Positions 56,689 through 64,000 of a DNA stretch of 64,000 nt are shown here, piece after piece. Source of the DNA: Ardenticatenia bacterium (GTDB taxonomy: Bacteria > Chloroflexota > Anaerolineae > Ardenticatenales > Ardenticatenaceae); contig JAUZRY010000030.1 in assembly GCA_030949995.1 (NCBI GenBank), positions 1-64,000 on the forward strand, in the 5' to 3' direction. Within the stretch, counting starts at the first letter, position 1. The number at the start of each line of letters is the position of its first letter. Below the pieces are notes generated by a model. It saw only the letters and a list, made by a program, of their open reading frames with translations, made no database searches and was not told the origin of the DNA. The position numbers were made by a program, and so were the translations under genes.

Positions 56689-57441
56689 CTAGGAGAGCGG
56701 CTCCTCGACTACGCGCAGCCAGAAGTGATGAGCATAGGAGCGATATCCCAGGCGGACGGCAATGCGCATGGCCGCTCGATTGTCCAGGGGACATGTCCAC
56801 TGTGCCAGGGCTCCGCTGTTGACGATCTCGTGCGTGGCCAGGGAGACCACGCCTGTGCCAATGCCCATGCCCCGCCACCGGGGCAACACGTTCACGCCGA
56901 TCTCGTGGATGGCTCTGCCCCAGGCGCGTTCACCGACCACAGCCACCAGACGCCCCTCATAGTAAGCACCCCACAGCCGCACTTGGCCGATCTCCCGCCC
57001 TCCAATGGCCCAATAATGTAGGGTTTCAGGCTCGCGGGCGCGCAGCAGGCGCACGAAGCGGGCCAATTCGGCCGTGTCCCGCCGCCGCAATCGGCGGGCG
57101 AACGGGTGGGGCACGGGGGTGAACGTAGAGGAGGTAGCGTACCAGATGGCCGTGGGGCCGTACCAAGCCAGGTGATCGAGAGAGACGCTCAACGCACGTG
57201 ACCACCAGCGGGGCGCCATGAGCGCTTCGGGGGCAACTCCGTGGACCAAGCTCTCATACATGGGCGGCACGGCCACTACGCCGCCGTCTGGCGTGAGGAA
57301 GACGTGAATGTGGTCCCCATCACGGGAGACCACGCGCAAATGGCCCTGCCGCATGTGGGCGGGATCGCTTCCCACGATGTGGGCCCACAAGGCGTCCAAT
57401 TTGGGCAGCGGTAACGTCATTGCCGGCAAGGTGGCAATCAT
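56689..57441 (-). CDS. GNAT-family N-acetyltransferase
   Basis: About 250 residues. The GNAT fold is in the C-terminal half: WGAYYEGRLVAVVGERA, EIGVNVLPRWRGMGIGTGVV (acetyl-CoA P-loop), then LATHEIVNSGALAQWTCPLD and AAMRIAVRLGYRSYAHHFWL. The N-terminal 110 residues are a separate domain (PLPKLDALWAHIVG, SRALSVSLDHLAWYGPTAIW). The start is uncertain: the frame is open to 57510, and ATG 57441 or 57420 are likeliest. Substrate unknown. It is the last gene of the leftward set with an abhydrolase upstream. Confidence 0.8.
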   Translation of the reverse strand: MIATLPAMTLPLPKLDALWAHIVGSDPAHMRQGHLRVVSRDGDHIHVFLTPDGGVVAVPPMYESLVHGVAPEALMAPRWWSRALSVSLDHLAWYGPTAIWYATSSTFTPVPHPFARRLRRRDTAELARFVRLLRAREPETLHYWAIGGREIGQVRLWGAYYEGRLVAVVGERAWGRAIHEIGVNVLPRWRGMGIGTGVVSLATHEIVNSGALAQWTCPLDNRAAMRIAVRLGYRSYAHHFWLRVVEEPLS

Positions 57442-57612
57442 GTCCCTCGTACTACTCCGTGAGAGCCTGCGCCTGCTGGAAAGGGCGTTGTGTCGCTCCG
57501 TCCTCACCATCAGGGCGGGTCTCTGCCGCCCTTGCGCGCCCTAAGTGTATCAAGAACCCTGTGAATGGCAAACTGCAGGGACTCCTGTGCGGCCTCCGGC
57601 TCAGGGCAGCAC

Positions 57613-58353
57613 CTAAGGGGTGCGAGTGAGAAACCGGATCACTTCCTTAAGGAAACAGTCGCGCCGCCACGTTCGAGCCCCCACCACGTGAGTTGCGTGG
57701 GGGATCACCCACAGATCGGCGTGGGGCATGGCTCGGAACATCTCCACGGCGTGTTCTAGGGGCACGATGGGATCACGGTCTCCCACAATGATGAGGGTAG
57801 CGGATCTCACGGTGGAGAGTTCCGCTGGCGTGTGCAGATGTTCTGTATCATGGGCAAACATCTCGGCCACCCGGCGGATGACCGTCTTCCACGCCTCGGG
57901 GCCACCTTGGGGTTCGTGAATGCGGCTCATCCACGTGCTCAGCCCCAGGGCGTGCCACCAGGCCGGATCGGCCATGCGGGCCATGATGGCGGCTCCTTGG
58001 GGTGAGCGACGGTGTCCGGCACGGAAGAGCACAAGGCGGTCCACACGCTCTGGCGCGTGCAGACCCACCCACAGGGCCACACTCCCTCCCATCGAGGAAC
58101 CCATCACATGGGCCCGTGGAATGCCCTCAGCATCGAGGGTGGCCAGGACAGCCTCGGCCAACAGGGGGATGCTCAGGCGGTTGCCCCACACGGGAGTGCG
58201 GCCGTGGCCGGGCAGGTCGGGCGCGATGACGCGGAAATGCTCTGCCAGGCTGGCCAAGTGGGGCTCCCACTCAGCACTGCTCATGCCCCCACTGTGGAGC
58301 ACCACCAACGGATCTCCTTGACCTTCGACGCGGTAGAAGGGACGCGGCGACAT
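57613..58353 (-). CDS. alpha/beta hydrolase
   Basis: A 246-residue alpha/beta hydrolase. VVLHSGGMSSAEWEPHLASL gives the oxyanion region, GSSMGGSVALWVGLHAPERV the nucleophile elbow (Ser in GSSMGGS), GDRDPIVPLEHA the acid and PHATHVV the histidine. It resembles bacterial esterases and haloalkane-dehalogenase-like members, but lacks a distinguishing substrate motif. Its stop is 102 bases after the GNAT open frame; nothing else is seen in that gap. It lies three bases after the YIP1-like gene. Confidence 0.88.
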   Translation of the reverse strand: MSPRPFYRVEGQGDPLVVLHSGGMSSAEWEPHLASLAEHFRVIAPDLPGHGRTPVWGNRLSIPLLAEAVLATLDAEGIPRAHVMGSSMGGSVALWVGLHAPERVDRLVLFRAGHRRSPQGAAIMARMADPAWWHALGLSTWMSRIHEPQGGPEAWKTVIRRVAEMFAHDTEHLHTPAELSTVRSATLIIVGDRDPIVPLEHAVEMFRAMPHADLWVIPHATHVVGARTWRRDCFLKEVIRFLTRTP

Positions 58354-58356
58354 CGT

Positions 58357-59127
58357 TCAGATCCCCATCAGCGTGCGTTGGACCATGAGCGGCACCAGCT
58401 TGAGCAGGGCGAAAAGAAGCCAAATGCCCAGCACAACCCCAGCCCAACGGCGCCGCGGGATGCCACTCACGGCCGCCGTGCCGGTGATCAGGAGCCACCA
58501 CGAGGCCAGTTGCCAGAGGGTGAGGGCGTTGAGGAGCTGGAAGAGCGGGTTCAAGGCATCGCGGGCGTAGGTCCCCGTGGCCACGAGGAAGGAGAGTCCC
58601 TCGTTCACGGGCAACGTTCCAGTCACCAGGGCAAATCCTCCGCGGACCACCAGGCCAATTCCCAGAGGAATCCACGCCCAGGCGGCCACGTTGAACATCA
58701 CGTCAAATCGAGAGCCCTCGTGGCCCATGAGCTTGGCCACGTAGTGGAGGACAGCACCCCACACCACCCAGCCCAACATCGTCCCCACAATACCTGCTGC
58801 TAAGCTCAGGGTCAACAAACCCGACGAGGCTCCCTCCTGGCGTTGGCGTTCAATGGCGGCGAGGGCCTCCTCGCGCGCCTCCGGGGGCATTTGTTCGGCA
58901 AAACGGCCGTGCTCGATCCAGTATTGGCTGATGTCAGCTTGGAGCTGGGTTTGCAGGTCTGCCGTGGCCCACGTGTGGAAGAGGACGGCGAGCACGAGCA
59001 GGGTGAGGGGAACGAGCCACAGGCGTCGGGGCTTGGCCGCTATGGCCTGGAACGTCTGAGTTGGCCGGTCCACCAGGCCAATGAGCAAGATAGGTACAGC
59101 CACGTGCGACCGGTCATCCGCGCTCAC
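58357..59127 (-). CDS. YIP1-family membrane protein
   Basis: About 256 residues from GTG 59127, which follows AGGAGGAGG. An initial amphipathic part (PTQTFQAIAAKPRRLWLVP) matches the Yip1 family opening. Five transmembrane helices follow (about 36-52, 103-125, 149-170, 186-215 and 225-250), with a soluble insert (QTQLQADISQYWIEHGRF and a coiled stretch) between helices 1 and 2. Yip1-type proteins are membrane proteins of poorly known role in bacteria. The Cas4-like gene is just upstream. Confidence 0.75.
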   Translation of the reverse strand: MSADDRSHVAVPILLIGLVDRPTQTFQAIAAKPRRLWLVPLTLLVLAVLFHTWATADLQTQLQADISQYWIEHGRFAEQMPPEAREEALAAIERQRQEGASSGLLTLSLAAGIVGTMLGWVVWGAVLHYVAKLMGHEGSRFDVMFNVAAWAWIPLGIGLVVRGGFALVTGTLPVNEGLSFLVATGTYARDALNPLFQLLNALTLWQLASWWLLITGTAAVSGIPRRRWAGVVLGIWLLFALLKLVPLMVQRTLMGI

Positions 59128-59161
59128 AGCAGCACCTCCTCCTGGATTGTGTGGTATGTGC

Positions 59162-59680
59162 TCAGGCCAGGGCTTCATCGCAGGCATGCCGCACTTGACA
59201 GGCCCGACATCGCGCCGGGTGGTTGTGACTGCGGGGGACATCAGGTGCGCCCAGCGCGGCCCTAGCCTCCGCCACGACGCTCAGCACCTCCCGTCTGGAT
59301 TCCGGGGTGTAGGGCACGTCCCACCGGGCGTGCGCATACACCAGGGTACCGTACGGCGGCGGCATTCCTGTGGTTTCCTCCAAGAGCAGGCAGTAGGCCA
59401 TCAACTGGATCATATCGCTTTCGTACGGGCGCCCGGCTCGCCGGTGGGGTTTCACTTCAACAGGCACCTCAGCTCGTCCCACTCGGACCACGTAGTCGGG
59501 GCGTCCGCTGAGCCCAAGGTGAGCGGCCACCAGGAGGGGCGAGGAGGTCTGCTCACATCGGCCAGCCATGTCGCGGCCGACGACGCGGCCGGCCGGCAGC
59601 CCAGCATTTCGGCGAGCGCGCTCTCCCCAGAGCAAAAGCGCCACTCCTGCGCCCACGCACATCACAGCCAGCCATACCAT
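59162..59680 (-). CDS. membrane-anchored Cas4-like PD-(D/E)XK nuclease
   Basis: A protein of about 172 residues from ATG 59680, behind GCGGAGG. The N-terminus is one transmembrane helix (MVWLAVMCVGAGVALLLWG). The nuclease core has GLSGRPDYVVRVGRAEVPVE followed by VKP, giving the PD and ExK motifs, then YESDMIQLMAYCLLLEE with the QxxxY motif. A cysteine at GRCEQ and three at CRACQVRHAC can form the four-Cys iron-sulphur cluster of Cas4/Dna2-type RecB nucleases. No CRISPR array or cas gene is near. Role unknown; membrane-linked DNA processing is inference. Confidence 0.8.
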   Translation of the reverse strand: MVWLAVMCVGAGVALLLWGERARRNAGLPAGRVVGRDMAGRCEQTSSPLLVAAHLGLSGRPDYVVRVGRAEVPVEVKPHRRAGRPYESDMIQLMAYCLLLEETTGMPPPYGTLVYAHARWDVPYTPESRREVLSVVAEARAALGAPDVPRSHNHPARCRACQVRHACDEALA

Positions 59681-59790
59681 ACGCGGCCTCCGCACCTCAG
59701 CTTCCACGGCGGCAATGGTCGGATTATACGACCCTTGCCCTCTGATGCCAAGTGTGTGGAACTCGGGCAGGCACGTCGTTCGGACTGTGT

Positions 59791-59821
59791 TTGCCAAAGT
59801 ACACGTTAAAAGTACTATACT
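59791..59821 (+). promoter_or_regulatory. possible promoter for the membrane-protein gene
   Basis: TTGCCA (59791-59796), 19-base spacer, TATACT (59816-59821). The spacer is longer than ideal. It lies between the divergent Cas4-like gene and the membrane protein. Confidence 0.4.
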
Positions 59822-59843
59822 CTGCCATGCGCATTACGAACGG

Positions 59844-60651
59844 TTGAGCATTGTGGTGAGCCTGGTGTTGCTCGGGATGGTGGTTTCTCTCATCGCCACC
59901 ACTCCCACTCGCTTATTCACTTTTTACATTTTCGATACCCCCTTGATTCTGGCCTCTTCGCCCCAGTGGGTCATCGGAGTGCTGTTGGTGGGGCTCTCCA
60001 TGATGGGCACGGACTACGTGTTGCGGGAGCATCCCCGCTACCGGGCCACGTGGACACGCCATGCCTTTCTGTTCTGGATCGTGCCGGCGGCTGTGACATC
60101 AACGGGGGTTCTCATTGTGCCCCGCCTGTTGGCCTTGCATCCACTGCTGTGGATCGGCACCATGCTGCTCACCGGCTTCGGTCTAGCCTCCGTGATTGTG
60201 GCCGAATACCACACCCTGAGCGGCCAAGCGCGCCACGTGATCTTCGCCCAGCTTTACCTCAACTTTGTGACTTACGTGGTGGCCTTGCTCGCCTTCACCA
60301 CAGTGTACAGCAGCCGCATCCGCAGCCTCGTCTCCGGCCCGGCCATTCTCCTGTTCGCCGCCCTCTTTTTCCCTGGCCCTGTTGCGCACCGAGGTGGAGC
60401 AGGTGCGCAAGACGTGGGCATACAGCGCGATCATCGGGCTCTTGTTGGGCGAGCTCATTTGGGTGCTGAACTACTGGCGCATCAGCGGGCTAATGGGAGG
60501 GACCCTGTTGATGGTGGGATTCTACTTTCTCACCGGTTTGGCCCAATTGGAGCTCCGCGGCCGGTTGAGCCGCCGTCTGGTGGCCGAGTACGCTGGAGTG
60601 GCCCTGTTGGCCCTGCTCTTCCTGCTCAGCCGGGCTTGGCCTCCTCCATGA
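59844..60651 (+). pseudogene. multi-spanning membrane protein of unknown function, one frameshift
   Basis: About 269 codons from a TTG start at 59844 (GTG 59853 is possible). Eight hydrophobic helices are predicted, for example IVVSLVLLGMVVSLIA, WVIGVLLVGLSMMGTDYVL and LYLNFVTYVVALLAFT. The frame breaks at TTTTTCCC (60366-60373); with one C fewer the reading is FFLALLRTEVEQVRKTWAYS and continues to 60651. The family cannot be named with confidence. It ends nine bases before the convergent transporter gene. Confidence 0.6.
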
Positions 60652-60659
60652 GCTCCCGT

Positions 60660-61595
60660 TCACGCCTCCGGCGAACGTTGGAGGAGAAGCACGGCGACCA
60701 AGATGGCGCTGCCGCCGAGGAGCTGGAACCCGTCCAGTGCCTCGCCAAACACCCACCACCCCAGCACGCCGCCCACCACGGGCTCGACCATGGCTACAAT
60801 GCTCGCCCGCCCCGGCGGAAGCCACCGTAGCCCCGAGGTGTAGAGCGCATAACTGCCGGCCGTCGGCAGGAGCCCGATCACCATGAGCCAGCCCACGGGC
60901 AATCCTGTGATGCGTTCCCCCAACCCACCTGAAGACGCCCAAATGACCGGTACCAACAGGACTGCGCCGAAGAGAAGGGCATATCCCATAGCTGAAATAG
61001 GATCGTAGCGCCTTAAGGCAAATTTCCCAAAGATACTGAAAAGCGCGTAGGTAAAACCGCTTCCCACGCCCACGAGGATGCCCACAGCACGGAACGCCCA
61101 CAGGCGCGGCTCGTGCAGGCCCGCCACCAGGGCAGCGCCGGTGAAAGCCAGTACCAGAGCGCCCCCTGTACTCCACGTCAGCGGTTCGTCGAAGAGCCGC
61201 CAAGAGAGGAGCATGACGAACGCCGGCGCCGTGTAGAGCAAGACGACGGCCACTGCGATGGAGTTATACTGGACGGAGAGGGCGTAGAGGACAAAGAAGG
61301 CGGCCACACTGATCAGGCCGTAGAGGGCGAAAAAGGGCACATCACGTTGTTCTAAGGAACGCCGGCCGGTTCCCTTAGCCAGGAAGAAGAGCGCACCACC
61401 CCCAATTGATGCCCGGTAAAAGCCAATTTCCATCGCGGACAGGCCGTTCGCCTGGAGCAGGCGCATGATGGGGCCGAGGGTGCCCCACAGGATAGCTGCC
61501 AGGAGCACGTAGAGTGTGCCCCGTAGCACGTTGCGCCTGGAGGCTGAGTGCCCATCGAAGGCGTTGAGAGGGGGCCGCCGCCCTTGTTGTCCCAC
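60660..61595 (-). CDS. DMT-superfamily (EamA) transporter
   Basis: About 311 residues with ten transmembrane helices in two EamA repeats. The first repeat has ILWGTLGPIMRLL and GFYRASIGGGALFFL; the second has SGFTYALFSIFGKFALRRYD and WLPPGRASIVAMVEPVVGGVL followed by GWWVFGEAL. This is a drug/metabolite exporter family with diverse substrates. The start is uncertain; GTG 61595 lies ten bases after the DnaC-like stop, while the open frame extends to 61706 inside that gene. Probably co-transcribed with the primosome genes. Confidence 0.88.
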   Translation of the reverse strand: MGQQGRRPPLNAFDGHSASRRNVLRGTLYVLLAAILWGTLGPIMRLLQANGLSAMEIGFYRASIGGGALFFLAKGTGRRSLEQRDVPFFALYGLISVAAFFVLYALSVQYNSIAVAVVLLYTAPAFVMLLSWRLFDEPLTWSTGGALVLAFTGAALVAGLHEPRLWAFRAVGILVGVGSGFTYALFSIFGKFALRRYDPISAMGYALLFGAVLLVPVIWASSGGLGERITGLPVGWLMVIGLLPTAGSYALYTSGLRWLPPGRASIVAMVEPVVGGVLGWWVFGEALDGFQLLGGSAILVAVLLLQRSPEA

Positions 61596-61605
61596 TGTGC
61601 CCAAC

Positions 61606-63039
61606 CTACTTCCGAGTCTCGCCCGCCTCCCGGCGCCAGCGGCCACGCGGCGTGTGAGCTTGTCGGCCACGGTAAGGTGGAATGTTGAGCTCGATGAGGC
61701 TCCCATGCCCCACGAGCTTCATCTCCAACATGCGCTCTAACAAGCGTGGCTCCACATCGTCCACGTTGTTCAGGGTGATCACAGTGGGCAATTGGGCCAT
61801 GTACCGGTAGTTGAAGAGCTGGAAGAGCTTCTCCTGGGCCCAGAGAGTCGCACTATGTGTGCCCAAATCGTCCAAAACCAGCAGGGGAGCCCGACGAATC
61901 TGTTCAAAGCGCTTGTCGTAGCTGACCATGCTGTGGGGGCTAAACGTGGCACGCAAGTGATCGAGCAAATCAGGGACCACGACGAAGAGGGCCGAGTGGC
62001 CCAAGTCCACGCGGTAGTTGGCAATGGCCGCGGCCAAGTGCGTCTTGCCCACGCCATATGGGCCCACGAGGACCAGCCAGCCACTCGGCTCTTGGGCGAA
62101 GCGCTTGGCTGCCGTCACCGCGCGCCACAAGTGGTCACGTGCTGTGGCGTCCAGCTCCAGGGCGCGCACGTCGAAGGTATGAAAAGTCATGTGCTTGAGC
62201 AGGCCCAAGCATGAGAGCTCATTTTCGCCGTGAACGATGCCCTGACGGAAGTCGGGTGCCAAGATCGTCACAATAGTGCTGATGTGTGTGTCCACCAGGC
62301 GAGAGCACAAGCGGGGGTCGATCTCGTCAAGGTCGTGGTTGGTGGTGATTACCGTGGGCAGTTGGGCGTTGTACCGGTAGTTCAGCAACTGGAAGAGCTT
62401 CTCCTGGGCCCACGGGGTGCTGGCGTGAGTGCCCAAGTCATCCAGGATGAGCAGGGGAGCGTTTTTGATCTGCTCAAAGCGCTCATCGTAGGTCACCGGG
62501 TTGGCGGGGTTGAACGTGGCGCGCAGGTGATCGAGCAAATCCGGGACTACGACGAAGATCACCGGCTCCCCCCGGTCGATCCGCTCGTTAGCGATGGCTG
62601 CGGCCAGGTGTGTTTTGCCACAGCCGTAGCCGCCCACCAGCACAAGCCACCCGTGGGGGCGTTCGGCGAACTGGCGGCAGACGTCGTAGGCGTGCTGGAG
62701 GTTGGCCTGTTTCTGGGGGTTGAGCCCCACACCCTCTTGGCGGAACGTTTCAAATCGCTGTCGGCGCAGGGCGCCCAAGTTGCTGATGCGGTGTAACTCG
62801 GCCTGGCGACGGGCGAGGAGCTCGGATCGCTTACAGCGGCAGGGCACGGCGCGGCCAAAAAGTGGATGTCCCGGGGGCACCTCGTAGCGCACAAATCCGG
62901 CCCCCTTGCAGACCGGACACGGCTGAGCTGGCTCTGGCTGCCGGGGAGCAGTCTCCCGGGCCTCAGTCGAGTTCCTCGAGGAAACGTCGGCGTGTCTCTG
63001 CGGCACGATGTGTTGGAGCGCGTCCCGAATGTGTTTCAT
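61606..63039 (-). CDS. DnaC/IstB-like helicase loader with two tandem AAA+ domains
   Basis: A 477-residue protein from ATG 63039, whose start overlaps the DnaD gene's end. The N-terminus has a zinc-binding region (CPVCKGAGFV and CRCKRSELLARRQ). AAA+ domain 1 follows (about 135-275): GGYGCGKTHLAAAIANERI, LLILDDLGTHASTPWAQEKL and TTNHDLDEIDPRLCSRL. AAA+ domain 2 (about 310-450) repeats this: GPYGVGKTHLAAAIANYRV, LLVLDDLGTHSATLWAQEKL and TLNNVDDVEPRLLERM. Both have Walker A and B. The repeats are close in sequence, which implies duplication. DnaC-type proteins load DnaB; dnaB lies just upstream. Confidence 0.85.
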   Translation of the reverse strand: MKHIRDALQHIVPQRHADVSSRNSTEARETAPRQPEPAQPCPVCKGAGFVRYEVPPGHPLFGRAVPCRCKRSELLARRQAELHRISNLGALRRQRFETFRQEGVGLNPQKQANLQHAYDVCRQFAERPHGWLVLVGGYGCGKTHLAAAIANERIDRGEPVIFVVVPDLLDHLRATFNPANPVTYDERFEQIKNAPLLILDDLGTHASTPWAQEKLFQLLNYRYNAQLPTVITTNHDLDEIDPRLCSRLVDTHISTIVTILAPDFRQGIVHGENELSCLGLLKHMTFHTFDVRALELDATARDHLWRAVTAAKRFAQEPSGWLVLVGPYGVGKTHLAAAIANYRVDLGHSALFVVVPDLLDHLRATFSPHSMVSYDKRFEQIRRAPLLVLDDLGTHSATLWAQEKLFQLFNYRYMAQLPTVITLNNVDDVEPRLLERMLEMKLVGHGSLIELNIPPYRGRQAHTPRGRWRREAGETRK

Positions 63040-63669
63040 GGCCTCGTCCTTCCCTGGCCCACCGTTCGAGGATGGTCCGAATGTATCGCCAATTGCGCAC
63101 GTTGTGTTCAGCGGCAATGCGGAAAGCCTCCTCGATCCACGTTTCCGGGTATGTCGCCGCGGCTTCGCGCAATTCCTCAGCCAACACGGGCTGGAGCAGG
63201 CCAATATTTGCTCGTAGAGGACAAAAATGGAGGGGCGAGGTGCCGGCACGGCTCTGGGCTCCACGGGTTGGGCCACGGTGTGGGGAGCCAGAGCGCCGCT
63301 GTGAATCTCGGCGACGGCACGCCGGCCCTGCTCGGTATTCAAAAAATACCATGTTTGACGCTCACCGTCCACTTCAACGTCCAACTGGAGGAGCGTGCCC
63401 CGCCAGACGGCGCGCTCCAGCGCCTCTCGCAGCACGTGCCGAGGGTTCTGTCCCGGCCGTTTGAGCGCCCGGAGGAGGAGCGCATCCTGTTCGAGCTCCT
63501 GCTCGCTGAGGTGGCGATGTCTGCCCCGCCTGGTGTGGAGCCGCCAGAAGCAATAGAGGGTGAGCTTCAGCTCGGCCAAGTCGTCGATTTCCTCTAAAAT
63601 CTCACTGAAGAAAAGGTCAGGTATAGGCGTAAACCTCAAAGGGCCTTCGGGAAATCCGGGAAATCCCAT
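62963..63669 (-). pseudogene. DnaD-domain replication protein, one frameshift
   Basis: About 236 codons. The N-terminal frame starts at ATG 63669 (MGFPGFPEGPLRFTPIPDLF) and has a winged-helix-like part (LKLTLYCFWRLHTRRGRHRH, EALERAVWRGTLL). It ends in FVLYEQ, then the frame changes at the TTT/AAA run (63207-63209). One more A gives YEQNIGLLQPVLAEELREAA and the DnaD domain (PETWIEEAFRIAAEHNVRNW, YIRTILERWAREG). DnaD is a primosome protein that works with the loader and DnaB. The gene overlaps the start of the DnaC-like gene by 77 bases. Confidence 0.8.
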
Positions 63670-63708
63670 GCGGAAAGCCTCCTGAGTTCGGGCTCCATTT
63701 GGGTTACT

Positions 63709-64000
63709 TCAGAACACAATGTCTTCGACATCGGGCGGCACGTCGTCCACGTAGACAGTTTCCAAGTTCGAGAACTTGGCCGTTTCCTTCACAAAGCGCA
63801 GCTCCACGGTCCCCGTGGGGCCATTTCTGTGTTTGGCCACGATGATTTCAGCAATGTTGGGACGCTCAGTTTGCTTGTTGTAGACTTCATCGCGGTAAAT
63901 GAACATGACTACGTCGGCATCCTGTTCGATGCTGCCACTCTCCCGCAGGTCACTTAGGAGTGGGCGTTTGTCTTGGCGCATCTCCACCTGACGGCTGAGT
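63709..64000 (-). CDS. dnaB: replicative DNA helicase DnaB, C-terminal part (runs off the right edge)
   Basis: The last 96 codons of Dna[41 protein letters not shown] and [18 protein letters not shown] are the conserved motif H4/H5 region including the arginine-rich loop and the C-terminal RecA-fold strands. The end lacks an intein signature in the visible part. The order dnaB, dnaD, dnaC on one strand places helicase, primosome protein and loader together. Confidence 0.93.
   Translation of the reverse strand, partial: LSRQVEMRQDKRPLLSDLRESGSIEQDADVVMFIYRDEVYNKQTERPNIAEIIVAKHRNGPTGTVELRFVKETAKFSNLETVYVDDVPPDVEDIVF

Noticed and set aside
59162-59680. A CRISPR-Cas locus around the Cas4-like gene
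   Set aside because: Neighbours are a YIP1-like membrane protein, a hydrolase and a membrane protein; no repeats or other cas genes are present.

Overview
The window is 64 kb of GC-rich, densely packed bacterial chromosome. The gene set suggests a member of the Chloroflexota, of the Anaerolineae/Ardenticatenia kind. Supporting features are a four-domain S1 protein, bS21, a PgpH-type 7TM-HD phosphohydrolase, a DnaB-DnaD-DnaC primosome cluster, a Cys-type CcmE, Wzz and O-antigen-ligase-like envelope genes, and secreted proteins carrying a YLPL(V/T)xR motif. No rRNA, insertion sequence, prophage or CRISPR array was seen. The phylum assignment is inference; no marker gene was aligned.

Layout. 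Positions 1-3086 hold debris. There is a broken gene at the left edge, a broken TPR protein, and a cluster of nucleotidyltransferase/HepT (MNT-HEPN) toxin-antitoxin modules, most with truncated toxin partners, plus a PIN remnant. Short pyrimidine-rich repeats lie on both sides of the cluster. Positions 3238-6942 hold a short polysaccharide operon (Wzz, NusG paralogue, secreted glycosidase). Positions 7121-19762 read leftward: TsaC/Sua5, a large broken secreted repeat protein, an argH / PP2C-like propeller / SbcD-like overlapping operon, ComEA, a nucleoside hydrolase and a glycosidase. Positions 19924-24856 carry a phosphoesterase, rpsA with a consensus promoter and a ~300-nt leader, rpsU with its terminator, an alkaline-phosphatase-superfamily enzyme, and an ECF sigma factor with a membrane partner. 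Positions 24873-36087 read leftward: ybeY, pgpH, yqeY, a HIT protein, then a run of large envelope membrane proteins.

Positions 36315-41249 are a cytochrome c maturation operon (ccmE, F, I-like, A, B) followed by an acetyltransferase. Positions 41261-44358 hold murJ and the two split heptose genes. A tRNA-Arg(CCG) with its own promoter and terminator follows. Positions 44662-56617 read rightward: a hydroxyacid dehydrogenase, a HIT protein, an acyl-CoA dehydrogenase / acyl-CoA carboxylase cluster (PccB, AccC, BCCP), a membrane-anchored protein and an amidohydrolase. Positions 56689-64000 hold assorted enzymes, a membrane-anchored Cas4-like nuclease, a DMT transporter, and the DnaC/DnaD/DnaB primosome genes, with DnaB running off the right edge.

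Two points stand out. First, about twenty otherwise plausible genes are broken by single-base frameshifts. In most cases removing or adding one base in a short homopolymer restores the frame, so many 'pseudogenes' here may be consensus errors. Second, the most unusual biology is a fused MNT-HEPN protein with both diagnostic motifs intact, a helicase-loader-like protein with two tandem AAA+ domains, a Cys-type (CxxxY) CcmE, and a membrane-tethered Cas4-like nuclease away from any CRISPR locus.
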